Shown here piece by piece: positions 17,602-26,768 of a DNA stretch of 64,000 bases. Each line of letters opens with the position of its first letter. Within the stretch, counting starts at the first letter, position 1. Under the pieces are notes generated by a model that was not told the DNA's origin, did no database searches, and saw only the letters and a program-made list of their open reading frames with translations. The stretch lies in contig JAKSRH010000005.1 in assembly GCA_024403675.1 (NCBI GenBank), forward strand, positions 1-64,000, written 5' to 3'. The stretch comes from Saccharofermentans sp. (GTDB lineage Bacteria; Bacillota; Clostridia; Saccharofermentanales; Saccharofermentanaceae). Both the position numbers and the translations under genes were made by a program.

Positions 17602-18150
17602 TTATGGGTGCTGAATTCTTCCCTTAATATCATCAGCAAGTTCCTGACCTTCAAGAATCTTTACTAATTCAAGTGCTAAATCAATGGAAAAACCAAGGCC
17701 GCGACCAGTAGTAAAAATACCATCTGTAACTACGCCTTCACCCGTACATGTAGCACCAATTAATTTGTCTTCCCAACCAGGAAAACATGTTGCTTTTTTT
17801 CCATCAAGAAGACCAAGTTTTCCAATGACAGAAGGACCTGCACAAACAGCAGAAATTTTCTTACCTTCACTAGCAAATTTCTTAATCAATTCTGCAAGAC
17901 CTTCGTGCTCACTCATATGAGTTGTACCAGGCATTCCACCAGGAATAAAAAGCATATCAGAATCATCATAATTTGCTTCATCAAAAGTATAATCTGCAAC
18001 CACAGTTACATTATGAGAACTAACTGTAGTTCTACTATTTGTAATAGAAACTAACTGCGTCTCAATATTTGCTCTACGCAAAATATCTACTGTTGTTAAA
18101 CACTCAACTTCCTCTGTTCCGTCAGCAATAAAAACTGTTACTTTACTCAT
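17602..18150 (-). CDS. DJ-1/PfpI-family protein
   Basis: This encodes 182 residues from the ATG with AAAGGAAG upstream; a longer reading lacks a ribosome site. The fold is DJ-1/ThiJ/YajL: SKVTVFIADGTEEVECLTTVDILRRANI at the N terminus with the conserved Glu in GTEEVE, and the nucleophile elbow ISAVCAGPSVIG with the reactive Cys. Length and motifs fit the YajL/DJ-1 subfamily, whose members are linked to oxidative and carbonyl stress; the exact activity (chaperone, glyoxalase or deglycase) is debated for the family. It is a single gene with its own terminator. Confidence 0.9.
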   Translation of the reverse strand: MSKVTVFIADGTEEVECLTTVDILRRANIETQLVSITNSRTTVSSHNVTVVADYTFDEANYDDSDMLFIPGGMPGTTHMSEHEGLAELIKKFASEGKKISAVCAGPSVIGKLGLLDGKKATCFPGWEDKLIGATCTGEGVVTDGIFTTGRGLGFSIDLALELVKILEGQELADDIKGRIQHP

Positions 18151-18286
18151 ATTTTTCTTCCTTTCTTGGAGCGTTACTTTTGTATACATTATACCAATTA
18201 TCTTGTTTTGGTTGTTCAACTTGAACACTTCTTATATTCGATTTTTCTACGCATCATGTACATTTAACGAAAAATATTCAAAATTA

Positions 18287-18315
18287 TTGACATCTTGTAT
18301 AATTAATCCTAAATT
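18287..18315 (+). promoter_or_regulatory. Promoter of the DUF6465-type gene
   Basis: TTGACA (18287-18292), 17-base spacer, TAAATT (18310-18315), about 50 bases before the ATG. A TATAAT at 18298-18303 is an alternative -10 but lacks a well-spaced -35. Confidence 0.6.
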
Positions 18316-18366
18316 ATGGGTGTTCTTTTTGAGATTTAAAAAGTCAATTTTTGGAGGATATTGAAA

Positions 18367-18759
18367 ATGACTAAAACAACAAAGAAAGAGGCAGCTAAGG
18401 TAGTTGAGGCTCCTAAGGCTGAGGCAAAGGTAGAAGTTAAGGCAGCTGCTCCAGTAGCAGAGAAGAAGACAGCAGAAAAGAAGGCTCCAGTAGCTAAGAA
18501 GGCAGCTCCTGCAAAGAAGGCTGCTCCTGCTAAGAAGCCAGCAGCTAAGAAGGCTCCTGCTAAGAAGGTAGCTCCAGCTACAATCAAGACAGTTGAGATC
18601 CAGCTTGGCGAGCAGAGCATTTCTTATGCAGATATCATTAAGAAGGTTACTAAGGCAGCTAAGGGTGCTAAGGTAGTTGACGCTTACGTTAAGGTAGATG
18701 AGAACAAGATCTACTATGTAGCTGACAAGAACGAGACACAGAGCATCGATCTTTTCTAA
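18367..18759 (+). CDS. Lysine/alanine-rich, histone H1-like protein with DUF6465-type C-terminal domain
   Basis: This encodes 130 residues from an ATG with GGAGGA 8 bases upstream. Residues about 1-70 are a low-complexity Lys/Ala/Pro tail with repeated APAKK/AAPAKKA units, much like histone H1 C-terminal tails. Residues about 72-130 form a compact alpha/beta domain (TVEIQLGEQSISYADIIKKV...DAYVKVDENKIYYVAD). I match this pattern to the DUF6465 family common in Lachnospiraceae, from memory. No membrane segment or catalytic motif is present. The tail suggests nucleic-acid binding. A strong SD and a good promoter suggest abundant expression. It is monocistronic with a terminator shared with the convergent exporter. 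Confidence 0.75.
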   Translation: MTKTTKKEAAKVVEAPKAEAKVEVKAAAPVAEKKTAEKKAPVAKKAAPAKKAAPAKKPAAKKAPAKKVAPATIKTVEIQLGEQSISYADIIKKVTKAAKGAKVVDAYVKVDENKIYYVADKNETQSIDLF

Positions 18760-18784
18760 TTCATATTAGTTGAGTTTGTTAAAC

Positions 18785-18816
18785 AAAAAAGACCACCGAT
18801 TTATCGGTGGTCTTTT
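18785..18816. terminator. Bidirectional terminator, DUF6465 gene / DMT operon
   Basis: A stem of AAAAAGACCACCGAT-type sequence (9-bp core ACCACCGAT / ATCGGTGGT at 18791-18799 / 18802-18810, extended by A/T pairs) separates the two convergent genes; T-runs are present on both strands. Confidence 0.9.
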
Positions 18817-18833
18817 TGCATACAAGAAAACTA

Positions 18834-19712
18834 TTACAAAATCGCGATTAAAATTCCTGCCAACACGATGGCGGCGCACAAAGATTTCTTCAAAATATTC
18901 TTTTCGTGATAAACAAGCTTTCCGAGAAGAATAGTAACGAAGCAAGATGACTGCTTTATTAAAGTCATGATAGTAACTTTACTTTCAGGGTAACCATTTG
19001 CTACAAAAAGGGCCTTGTCCGCGATAATAAACATCAAGGCAAGAAGCACTATCCAATAATTACGAGAAATAACTTTCCAGTTAATTTTCGTGCGACTAAC
19101 GAGAAGATAAAGCCCATACATAAGCACCAAGAAAAACATGTACCACACCTGAAGCTGGCTACTAGTCATGTCTTTCATGAGGATTTTATCTAGAAGTCCT
19201 GACACAGAATTAAGAAGACAAGAGAACAGCGCCAAAACGACTGTGCGAGGGTCAATGTGTTCGTCATCCGTGGACTTCTTACTCTTAAATAGCCTTAACA
19301 TAAATAGTCCCATGAGTACTAGTGGCAAACCAATCATCTGGCCAACAGATAAGGACTCTTGTAACACTGTTAAACCTAGGATAGTGGCGAAAATTACGCG
19401 GCTCATATCTAGTACGCCGTACATGGACACTGGCATAGACTTAATTGCCTTAAAACTTAGTATCCAGGCAAGGAAAATCACGAAAGATTTAACGATAACT
19501 AGGGGTAAAAAGTGGACATCAAAGGTCATGGCATCCTTAGCAGAACCAGGGATCAACAAAACCAATATCCAACCAATAAGTGTATAGAAGAATAAAACCT
19601 CTACGATAGAACTACGCTCGAGGCACTTTTTCTTTACTATCTCGCGGCCGCCTTTAAGCAAACCGTACACTAACACCAATAACATCCAAATCATCGGGTG
19701 ATAGTGTACCAC
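18834..19712 (-). CDS. EamA/DMT-superfamily transporter
   Basis: This encodes 292 residues with about 10 hydrophobic helices in two EamA-like halves (the first including LDMSRVIFATILGLTVLQESLSVGQMIG, the second SSCFVTILLGKLVYHEKN with the typical loop before the last helix). DMT proteins export or exchange small metabolites; the substrate is unknown. The start is uncertain: a GTG at 19712 or an ATG at 19694, neither with a good ribosome site, so coupling to the deacetylase gene ending 7 bases upstream is likely. Last gene of the long minus-strand run that begins at 28376. Confidence 0.85.
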   Translation of the reverse strand: MVHYHPMIWMLLVLVYGLLKGGREIVKKKCLERSSIVEVLFFYTLIGWILVLLIPGSAKDAMTFDVHFLPLVIVKSFVIFLAWILSFKAIKSMPVSMYGVLDMSRVIFATILGLTVLQESLSVGQMIGLPLVLMGLFMLRLFKSKKSTDDEHIDPRTVVLALFSCLLNSVSGLLDKILMKDMTSSQLQVWYMFFLVLMYGLYLLVSRTKINWKVISRNYWIVLLALMFIIADKALFVANGYPESKVTIMTLIKQSSCFVTILLGKLVYHEKNILKKSLCAAIVLAGILIAIL

Positions 19713-19719
19713 AGCCTAA

Positions 19720-21186
19720 TCAAGGACGGAAGCTAGTATAAACAGTACCATTCTGGAGGTCTACTCCACGCGCCTCTGCCAACTCACTTACAGTAACGAG
19801 AGTATAACCACGACGCACAAGCTCAGGAATAACAATTTCCATAGCTGCAGCAGTCGCTGGATAGAGGTCGTGCATGAGAATAATATCTCCATCACGAACG
19901 TTATTAAGAATTCTACTTACGATAATATCTGTATTACGGTTCTTCCAGTCCTGTGTATCCAAAGACCAGTTAATCATTGGTAAGTCTACATTGCTGCATA
20001 CAGTAGCGTTATAAGCGCCTCCGACAGGTCTCATAATCACTGGACCATGACCAAGAGCATTAGTTATAGAGTTATTACATCCTACAATCTCATCTCTTAC
20101 ACTACCTGCAGACATGTTAGTCAAAGTTGTTCTATGGTCATAAGTGTGGTTGCCTACCTCGCAGCCAAGAGATTCTGCACGAGTTACACAAGAAGTGTAA
20201 TAAGGCACACGATTACCTACTACGAAGAATGTAGCATGACCACCATAAGCCTCGAGAACATCCAAAATACGGTTAGTTACAGGAGAATAAGGACCATCAT
20301 CAAAAGTAAGTGCTACCATCTTTGTATCATAAGAATAACCAGGTGCTGGAGCAGGTCTAAATGTCATGCCATAGGCAGCTACAGTGTTAGAAAACTCTTC
20401 ACTAGCAATAAAGCACTCTATAACAAATGCTCTGTCACTTGTAGCAAGCACGTCCTTCCAAGACTGCACTTCTGAGTTACTAGGCGTACGACCAAGAATA
20501 CCCTTATAACAAACCACTATAAAATCATCATCACTAACTGTCTTTGAGGCGCACTCAGGGGAATTAATAAAACCTCTAATTACCTCCTCTGGATATACAG
20601 TGTGATTGTTAAGCGCCAAAGTCCAATCATTAAGTCCTCCTCTATCAGCTGGACGACCAAGCATAGAACTATAACAATTGCTCACAAATTTAGTAGTTAA
20701 ATAATTAGCATCACGGCTCTCTACAAGGGTTATTTGACCAGGATTAATACCATATGAAGCACACAAATTCTTAAACTCCTGGGAACCAGAAAAACCATTT
20801 ACCAAATAGCTATATGACATACCATCATCAAGGATACCCGTCCAAGTATTATAACCATCTGGATCAGCTGTACGAGAAAGCATAACTCTATAAAGAATTT
20901 CTACAGTCTCACCGTGAGAATGATTCTGCTTTGTATACTCTTCACTATCGAGGAATCCAATAACTACAGATGCCGCATCCATCTGACCAGTCTGAAGAAG
21001 ATTAGTCCACGTAGCAAGACCCTGTGGATCTGAATGGCGATTCAAAATGTACTCATAATTACGCTCGACAAAATCCTGTATCTGATTAACATCGGCATTT
21101 ACCTTATTGGTGTAACCCATGTAAAAATTACAAATCATCAAAAAGGCACAAAATGCCGCTACAATCTTCTTCAAAAAACTACTCAT
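19720..21186 (-). CDS. Secreted polysaccharide deacetylase (NodB) with DUF4214-type repeats
   Basis: This encodes 488 residues from the ATG with GGAGA 7 bases upstream. A signal peptide (about 1-32, IVAAFCAFLMICNFYMGY) is followed by four DUF4214-type helical repeats (about 34-280), each with a pattern like YRVMLSRTADPDGYNTW...FSGSQEF. A C-terminal NodB domain follows (about 300-480). Catalytic motifs are present: ALTFDDGP (metal Asp pair), GNHTYDHRT (metal His pair), RPVGGAYN, TQDW and ILMHD. The enzyme should remove acetyl groups from wall or matrix glycans outside the cell; DUF4214 repeats probably act in surface or glycan binding. It lies in an operon 21 bases after the SF2 helicase gene. 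The substrate (peptidoglycan or exopolysaccharide) is not determined. Confidence 0.9.
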   Translation of the reverse strand: MSSFLKKIVAAFCAFLMICNFYMGYTNKVNADVNQIQDFVERNYEYILNRHSDPQGLATWTNLLQTGQMDAASVVIGFLDSEEYTKQNHSHGETVEILYRVMLSRTADPDGYNTWTGILDDGMSYSYLVNGFSGSQEFKNLCASYGINPGQITLVESRDANYLTTKFVSNCYSSMLGRPADRGGLNDWTLALNNHTVYPEEVIRGFINSPECASKTVSDDDFIVVCYKGILGRTPSNSEVQSWKDVLATSDRAFVIECFIASEEFSNTVAAYGMTFRPAPAPGYSYDTKMVALTFDDGPYSPVTNRILDVLEAYGGHATFFVVGNRVPYYTSCVTRAESLGCEVGNHTYDHRTTLTNMSAGSVRDEIVGCNNSITNALGHGPVIMRPVGGAYNATVCSNVDLPMINWSLDTQDWKNRNTDIIVSRILNNVRDGDIILMHDLYPATAAAMEIVIPELVRRGYTLVTVSELAEARGVDLQNGTVYTSFRP

Positions 21187-21207
21187 ATTTATCTCCATAA
21201 TAATTAA

Positions 21208-23946
21208 TTATTCTAATGCACTCTTTACGGTGCGCTTACCTGCCGCCCTCTCCTGACGGTTAGCATATGCATGTGTTCTTCCATGCATAAGTACTTTACG
21301 CCCTTCCGCGTTACGTGTATATACCAAATCGTATTTTCCAATATAAGGACGCATGCAATCATTAAATAGTTGCGCATTTTCCTTATTATTTGCAAATTCT
21401 TCTGGTACACAGTAGTACGCGTACGCATTTCGCTTATTCTTAGGATTTACCAAAAGATATCTCTGATTCTCCACCGCGGCATAGAACTCGTTCAGACACT
21501 TGGCAAATAACTGCTTGTCACGGGATGTTCCTCCGAGAAGATACACAGAATGACAAAATGGATTTTCTGGGTTCACTTCTGACTCTACACGATAGGAGTT
21601 ACCAGCAGACAACATTCCCTTCTTTTGCATGGCGCTAAGAATACCCTTACCCATAGTTTTAAGCCTCTTAAGAGGAGAACTCATAGAAATAAGTTTAGGC
21701 AAATTAACAACCAAAATTATAATTCCAACTATAGCCAGGGCTGCAAACAGAAACGGTAGCACACCACCTAAAACAATGGACAGAATAATATTTACAAGAA
21801 ATACAACGGCACCAAAAACTGCGAGTCTAATGGCATCATAGAAAACAACTGCTGTTACATAATTATCAGGAACCTCAGTCTCATCTACAACTTCGATGCT
21901 ATTTTTGACAGTGAGTGCATCCTGCCAACGCTGCTTAAGTTCAGCGCGACGACCAGACTCCATAAGCATGGAGGAATTTGTAGCTTCCACATTATCCTTA
22001 GTAAACGGAAACTGTATACATGACAATCTTCTAGTGCCATTCTCGATATAGTTATCATCATAGTGAAGGCCCATAAAGTGCTCCATACGTCTCTCAAGAA
22101 GCTCCCAGTCCTCACTATTACTTCTAGAATATATTCCATCTCTAAGTTCCTGATTAATAATTCTCTGAGGCTTAACACATACAAGATGCCAGATATTAGA
22201 ATTCTTATCTGGATTACCCTTCATAGTACGGATAGCACGACCACGCATCTGATTACTAAGCATAAAAGAACCAACAAAACTCGCGAGGATAAGAGAATTA
22301 ATACAAGGTGAATCCCATCCCTCACCGAGAAGTGACTTAGTACCAATCATAATATTTATATAGCCACGAGTAAAAAGCTCTGTCACGGCACCTGTAAGGA
22401 AGTTTCCACTACCTATAGCACTTACCTTAATGTAATCACTTTCGGATAGCTGGCCTACGCGAGAAAAATTAAGCTTACTTCCGTTACCTGGCACACTCTC
22501 CTCAGCAATACTAACAAGTGCATCTCTTGCTCCAGCCGGGATAATTACCACAGTACCGCAAAGGACGCAAAGCTTAGGCTTAGTTGCCACGTCTTTTTTA
22601 CCGTCAAAATGCTTGCGCACAGCTTCAAAAAATGGAAGCACACCCATAGAGTCTACAGACTCAGCAGAACCTCCTAGCTCATGCTCAAACTCGCGACGAA
22701 TATAATCAGTCAAAATAAGCATGCGAAGCCCATCACCAAGGACGCTATACTCATAGTCACTAATATCGAGAATACTATTAATTTTTCCCTTGGAACTTAA
22801 TAACATCTTCTCCACTGATGTAGAGGCAGATAAAGTAACCTTGCGTTTGTTAATGAGGCCACGGCGCTTCATGTCGTTTGCCATCTGCTCTTGATAGCCT
22901 ATTGGCGCCATAAAATCATCTACGCCATCAAAGAGAAATTTCTGAAGGATAATCTCCATCCACTTGGCACTCATAGGTGGGAACTTCTTAGCACCCAAAA
23001 CCTTCTTAAGGTGGGCTGGCACAGGAAGCTTTTTCTCATTCATGTAAATAATAAGCGCTGACAAATAGGATGGTTCCTCAAGAATCTCGTCCAAAGTCAT
23101 AGCACCAGTAAAAATCTTATGTCCCTGAATAGCGCTTTGAAGTGTAGGATCAGCCATATAACTATCGAGCGCCATTTTGCTCTTATCCTCGAAGTCATCT
23201 AGAATAGAAAGCTCTTCTTTAGTAGGAAAATTAAAATATACAAAGTCCTGATGTGGGCAAAGAGAGCCTTCCTTAACAAGCTCAGGCACTGTAATCTCTT
23301 CATCGATATCGCCACACATATCCATGTAGCGCTTCCAGCCAGCTGGTGTGCTGTCGTAAGGAGGCGTCGCCGTAAGAGCGATAATCTTTTGTTCACCCAT
23401 CTGAGCGCGATAATCCTCTAAGGCCTTCCACCACTCACTTCTTAGATGGTGACACTCATCAAGGCATAGTACAGATGCTCCTATACCCTTCATAGTGGCA
23501 ACTAAGTTAAAACCAGAAAAGTCTACACTCTCGATATCTGCCTCATCGACATCATCGCTGTCATCCTCTTCGTCACCTGACTTACTAAGAACACCTGCAT
23601 ATCTTGTCATGGCACTATGAAGCGCCTGATATGTTGCAATAGTAATTTGAGCTGGAGCCTTAAGACTCTGAGAAATCCACTTATCAGGATCCTCACCTTC
23701 TTTAAGAAATGCAGACACTATACGGTCTTTCCACTGCTCTCTGATGGTTACAGAAGGCGCTAGAATAAGAACCGGTTCTCCGATTCTTCCAATAAGCTCG
23801 ATACCAAGTGTAGTCTTACCAGAACCTGGTGCAGCTACAATATGAATTTTACCGTCATCGAGGTATTTATCTGCGCAACTTAATACTCGCGCCTGATATG
23901 TTCTCCAAGTGCCTCCGAAGTGAAGCACAGAAGACAAATTACCCAT
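21208..23946 (-). CDS. SF2 DEAD/DEAH-type helicase with C-terminal membrane helices
   Basis: This encodes 912 residues. Helicase motifs are Walker A AAPGSGKTT (38-46), motif II DECH (163-166), motif III TAT (192-194), motif V-like GTKSLLGEGWDSP (535-547) and motif VI QMRGRAIR (566-573). These make a complete SF2 translocase of the XPB/type III restriction type. An insert of about 200 residues separates the two RecA folds. After the helicase core come two strong hydrophobic helices (about 705-725 and 728-750) and a soluble tail of about 160 residues (ending RTVKSALE) that I do not recognise. No nuclease motif is seen. Start: AGGAGT 8 bases upstream. The position between xpt and a wall deacetylase gives no clue to function. 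Confidence 0.85.
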   Translation of the reverse strand: MGNLSSVLHFGGTWRTYQARVLSCADKYLDDGKIHIVAAPGSGKTTLGIELIGRIGEPVLILAPSVTIREQWKDRIVSAFLKEGEDPDKWISQSLKAPAQITIATYQALHSAMTRYAGVLSKSGDEEDDSDDVDEADIESVDFSGFNLVATMKGIGASVLCLDECHHLRSEWWKALEDYRAQMGEQKIIALTATPPYDSTPAGWKRYMDMCGDIDEEITVPELVKEGSLCPHQDFVYFNFPTKEELSILDDFEDKSKMALDSYMADPTLQSAIQGHKIFTGAMTLDEILEEPSYLSALIIYMNEKKLPVPAHLKKVLGAKKFPPMSAKWMEIILQKFLFDGVDDFMAPIGYQEQMANDMKRRGLINKRKVTLSASTSVEKMLLSSKGKINSILDISDYEYSVLGDGLRMLILTDYIRREFEHELGGSAESVDSMGVLPFFEAVRKHFDGKKDVATKPKLCVLCGTVVIIPAGARDALVSIAEESVPGNGSKLNFSRVGQLSESDYIKVSAIGSGNFLTGAVTELFTRGYINIMIGTKSLLGEGWDSPCINSLILASFVGSFMLSNQMRGRAIRTMKGNPDKNSNIWHLVCVKPQRIINQELRDGIYSRSNSEDWELLERRMEHFMGLHYDDNYIENGTRRLSCIQFPFTKDNVEATNSSMLMESGRRAELKQRWQDALTVKNSIEVVDETEVPDNYVTAVVFYDAIRLAVFGAVVFLVNIILSIVLGGVLPFLFAALAIVGIIILVVNLPKLISMSSPLKRLKTMGKGILSAMQKKGMLSAGNSYRVESEVNPENPFCHSVYLLGGTSRDKQLFAKCLNEFYAAVENQRYLLVNPKNKRNAYAYYCVPEEFANNKENAQLFNDCMRPYIGKYDLVYTRNAEGRKVLMHGRTHAYANRQERAAGKRTVKSALE

Positions 23947-23963
23947 CTAATTACTCCTAATTA

Positions 23964-24542
23964 TTAGTTTCTAAATCTTACTTCTCCTGTAGCAGCATCC
24001 ATGCCGTCTACAATAGCGAGAGACTCGAGCTGATAACCAAGGTTACGAATCATCTGTCCGCCTACCTGGAAGCCCTTCTCGATAGCAATACCGATACCCT
24101 CTACTGTACCGCCAGCCTGATTTACAATAGAAATAAGTCCCTGAAGTGCACAGCCATTTGCAAGGAAGTCGTCGATAATAAGCACGTGGTCATTCTCTGT
24201 AAGAAATGACTTAGATACAATTACCTGATTCTTGTTCTTATGAGTAAAAGACTCTACCTCAGCCACATATACTTCTCCATCGATATTGATGCTTTTTGCC
24301 TTCTTGGCAAAAACTACTGGTACATTAAAGTGACGTGCTACTACACATGCGATACCGATACCAGATGCTTCGATAGTAAGAATCTTATTAATATTCTTCT
24401 TAGCAAATCTTCTAGCGAATTCTTCACCCATCTGATCAAAAAGATTAATGTCCATCTGATGGTTAAGGAAGCTATCTACCTTAAGAACATTTCCCTCTTT
24501 TACTACGCCGTCTCTAGCAATTCTCTCCTCTAAGAAATTCAT
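23964..24542 (-). CDS. xpt: Xanthine phosphoribosyltransferase
   Basis: This encodes 192 residues from the ATG with GGGAG about 9 bases upstream. It is a type I PRT fold: [18 protein letters not shown], the PRPP motif [16 protein letters not shown] and the C-terminal [10 protein letters not shown]. Xpt converts xanthine plus PRPP to XMP for purine salvage. Length matches B. subtilis Xpt (about 194). No purine riboswitch is upstream; the gene sits inside an operon 16 bases after the GT2-GtrA gene, unlike the riboswitch-controlled xpt-pbuX pair of bacilli. Confidence 0.95.
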   Translation of the reverse strand: MNFLEERIARDGVVKEGNVLKVDSFLNHQMDINLFDQMGEEFARRFAKKNINKILTIEASGIGIACVVARHFNVPVVFAKKAKSINIDGEVYVAEVESFTHKNKNQVIVSKSFLTENDHVLIIDDFLANGCALQGLISIVNQAGGTVEGIGIAIEKGFQVGGQMIRNLGYQLESLAIVDGMDAATGEVRFRN

Positions 24543-24558
24543 AAATTTATCTCCCAAC

Positions 24559-25620
24559 TTAATAAATATATTTCTTCTGTATTTTATAACTAATTAAGAA
24601 CAAAATCACATCTACTGGAATCTTTACAAACAGCTCTACGGATACCTGTAAAAGCTTAATAAGACTAGATGTAACAAATGCACTAACTAACATCTGAACG
24701 ATAGCTAGACACACATACTTAATAGCAGACTTTCCATGGTTTTTATTGCTCTTAAACACAAAGAAGTAGTTCATAGAGTAATTATAAATCGCAGATATTA
24801 TTCGAGCTGCCACTGTGGAAATTACCACATAATCTATAGTTAGATTGCCACCTCGAAGCACAATACAAAATATCTGAAACAACACCAAATCAATAATCGA
24901 AGATGACAGACTAGATATTATGAATTTTGCAAAAGCTCCAAGGAATACACTATAAATCTTGATAGAATCCTTTACAGGGTGAAAATGAGTTTGGTGATTC
25001 TCCTTGGAATCATAAATAGTCTCGATAGGGATCTCTATAATGTTTATCTTCTGCTGCACTGCGATAATAAGCATGCGCATCTCGAACTCAAATCTATTAG
25101 TTGGTTCCTTAAGCATTGTCTCCATAAAGCTTCTGGAGATACCACGAAGACCTGTCTGAGTATCAGTAATATCTGTGTGATACAAAGTTTTAAACACCTT
25201 GCGTGTAGTGTTATTTCCGAACTGACTCTTGGCAGGAATATCGTCACCAGAAAAGTCACGCACACCAAGCACCAGACTATCTGGTTGATTTAGGAGCTTT
25301 TCCTTAATTTTCACAATAGCCTCAGGTGTGTGCTGACCATCAGAATCCGCTGTCACGCAACCTACCATATCTTCATAAGTTTTGAGGCAATACTCGAAAG
25401 CGGTCTTTAACGCCTTTCCTTTACCACCATTAACCTCATGTATAAGAAGTGTCACGCCAAATTCATCACGAGCTCTAGTAAAGTAGCTGTCGTACTGACT
25501 GCCACTACCATCATTTACTAAAATAATAGGACTTAAGCTCTTCTCATTAAGCTTTCCCAAAAGCTCAATAAGTCTATCGTCTGGCTCATAAGATGGAATA
25601 ATAATAGGTACAATTCTCAT
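24559..25620 (-). CDS. GT2 glycosyltransferase fused to a GtrA membrane domain
   Basis: This encodes 353 residues. The N-terminal GT-A domain (about 1-215) resembles dolichol/undecaprenyl-phosphate glycosyltransferases: [20 protein letters not shown], the NGGKGKALK loop, [11 protein letters not shown] (DxD) and the TGLRGISR region. The C-terminal third (about 225-350) has four membrane helices with the GtrA pattern. The fusion joins synthesis of a polyprenyl-phosphate sugar with a GtrA-type membrane partner, possibly a flippase. It acts at the cytoplasmic membrane in glycan or teichoic acid decoration. It starts 6 bases after mnmA, whose last codons supply the GAGGG ribosome site. Confidence 0.9.
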   Translation of the reverse strand: MRIVPIIIPSYEPDDRLIELLGKLNEKSLSPIILVNDGSGSQYDSYFTRARDEFGVTLLIHEVNGGKGKALKTAFEYCLKTYEDMVGCVTADSDGQHTPEAIVKIKEKLLNQPDSLVLGVRDFSGDDIPAKSQFGNNTTRKVFKTLYHTDITDTQTGLRGISRSFMETMLKEPTNRFEFEMRMLIIAVQQKINIIEIPIETIYDSKENHQTHFHPVKDSIKIYSVFLGAFAKFIISSLSSSIIDLVLFQIFCIVLRGGNLTIDYVVISTVAARIISAIYNYSMNYFFVFKSNKNHGKSAIKYVCLAIVQMLVSAFVTSSLIKLLQVSVELFVKIPVDVILFLISYKIQKKYIY

Positions 25621-25626
25621 ATATTT

Positions 25627-26700
25627 TTAACCCTCAAAATTACCAATAATACCGCCACCAAGTACAATATCACCATCATAAAATACGCAGGACTGACCAG
25701 GAGTTGCAGCTCTAATTACTTCGTCGAAAATAACCTCTGCAGAACCATCACCATTTACCTCTACTGTGCATGACTGCTCCCTATGCTTATAGCGCACGCG
25801 GGCACTGCACGTAAACTTATTAGAAGGTGCCTTACCTGCAATCCAGTTAATATCTTTAACATGCACATTACGTGTCATAAGTTCTTCATTTGTACCAAGA
25901 ACTACTTCATTTTTATCAGGATCAATTCTGCAGACGAATCTAGGCTCACCAAGAGCGATACCTAGTCCCTTACGCTGACCAATAGTGTAATGAATAATGC
26001 CCTTATGTGTACCAAGTACTTCGCCTGTAGTAGACACATAATTTCCAGGAAGATAATCCTTACCTGTATAGTGACGAATTACTTTCGCATAGTCGCCATC
26101 TGGCACGAAGCAAATATCCTGACTATCAGGCTTATTCGCATTAATAAAACCATTTTCCTCAGCTATCTCACGTGCCTGAGTCTTAGTCAAACCACCAAGT
26201 GGAAACAAAGTATGCTTAAGTTGCTCTTGTGTAAGAGAATAAAGGACATAGCTTTGATCCTTAGAATCATCTACTGCCTTCTTCAAAATAAATCCGTCAG
26301 GTGTCTCCTCGATACGAGCATAGTGACCTGTAACTACATAATCACAACCAAGAATCTCACTTCGCTCAAGAAGCTTATTAAACTTAAGATATCTATTACA
26401 TTCAATACATGGATTAGGAGTCATGCCACACTCATAGCAACCAATAAAATTGTCGATAACGCGCTCCTTAAAGTCATCCTTAAAATTGAAAACATAATAA
26501 GGCATGCCAAGTCTAGTCGCGACACTTCGAGCATCCTCTATGTCGTCCAAACTACAACAGGTATTCTCCTTAGGAATATCTGCATCTTCGTTATCATATA
26601 GCTTCATAGTACAGCCGATGGCGTCGAGTCCCTGCTTCCTAATAAGGTAAGCTGCGACACTACTATCAACGCCTCCACTCATGGCTATAAGTGCTTTCAT
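25627..26700 (-). CDS. mnmA: tRNA-uridine 2-sulfurtransferase MnmA
   Basis: This encodes 357 residues from ATG (GGAG 9 bases upstream; an adjacent TTG would add one codon). The PP-loop SGGVDSS near the N terminus, GMTPNPCIECNR (catalytic Cys 1), DSQDICFVPDGDY (Cys that carries persulfide) and the C-terminal TPGQSCVFYDGDIVLGGGII are all characteristic. The enzyme activates U34 of Lys/Glu/Gln tRNAs with ATP and inserts sulfur to give s2U. Length is standard. It is followed closely by GT2-GtrA and xpt, and is probably served by its own promoter in the 45-base gap upstream. Confidence 0.97.
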   Translation of the reverse strand: MKALIAMSGGVDSSVAAYLIRKQGLDAIGCTMKLYDNEDADIPKENTCCSLDDIEDARSVATRLGMPYYVFNFKDDFKERVIDNFIGCYECGMTPNPCIECNRYLKFNKLLERSEILGCDYVVTGHYARIEETPDGFILKKAVDDSKDQSYVLYSLTQEQLKHTLFPLGGLTKTQAREIAEENGFINANKPDSQDICFVPDGDYAKVIRHYTGKDYLPGNYVSTTGEVLGTHKGIIHYTIGQRKGLGIALGEPRFVCRIDPDKNEVVLGTNEELMTRNVHVKDINWIAGKAPSNKFTCSARVRYKHREQSCTVEVNGDGSAEVIFDEVIRAATPGQSCVFYDGDIVLGGGIIGNFEG

Positions 26701-26739
26701 CAATCTAACTCCTTAATTCCGTGCTTCTTACCCATATTA

Positions 26740-26768
26740 ATTATATTACTCGACATCAATTACCACAA
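26740..26768 (-). promoter_or_regulatory. Possible promoter of mnmA
   Basis: On the minus strand TTGTGG (complement of 26763-26768), 17-base spacer and TATAAT (complement of 26740-26745), straddling the stop codon of the upstream phosphoesterase gene. The -35 is weak; the -10 is perfect. Confidence 0.45.

Noticed and set aside
23964..24560. Purine riboswitch in front of xpt
   Set aside because: xpt starts 16 bases after the preceding gene; there is no room for an aptamer.
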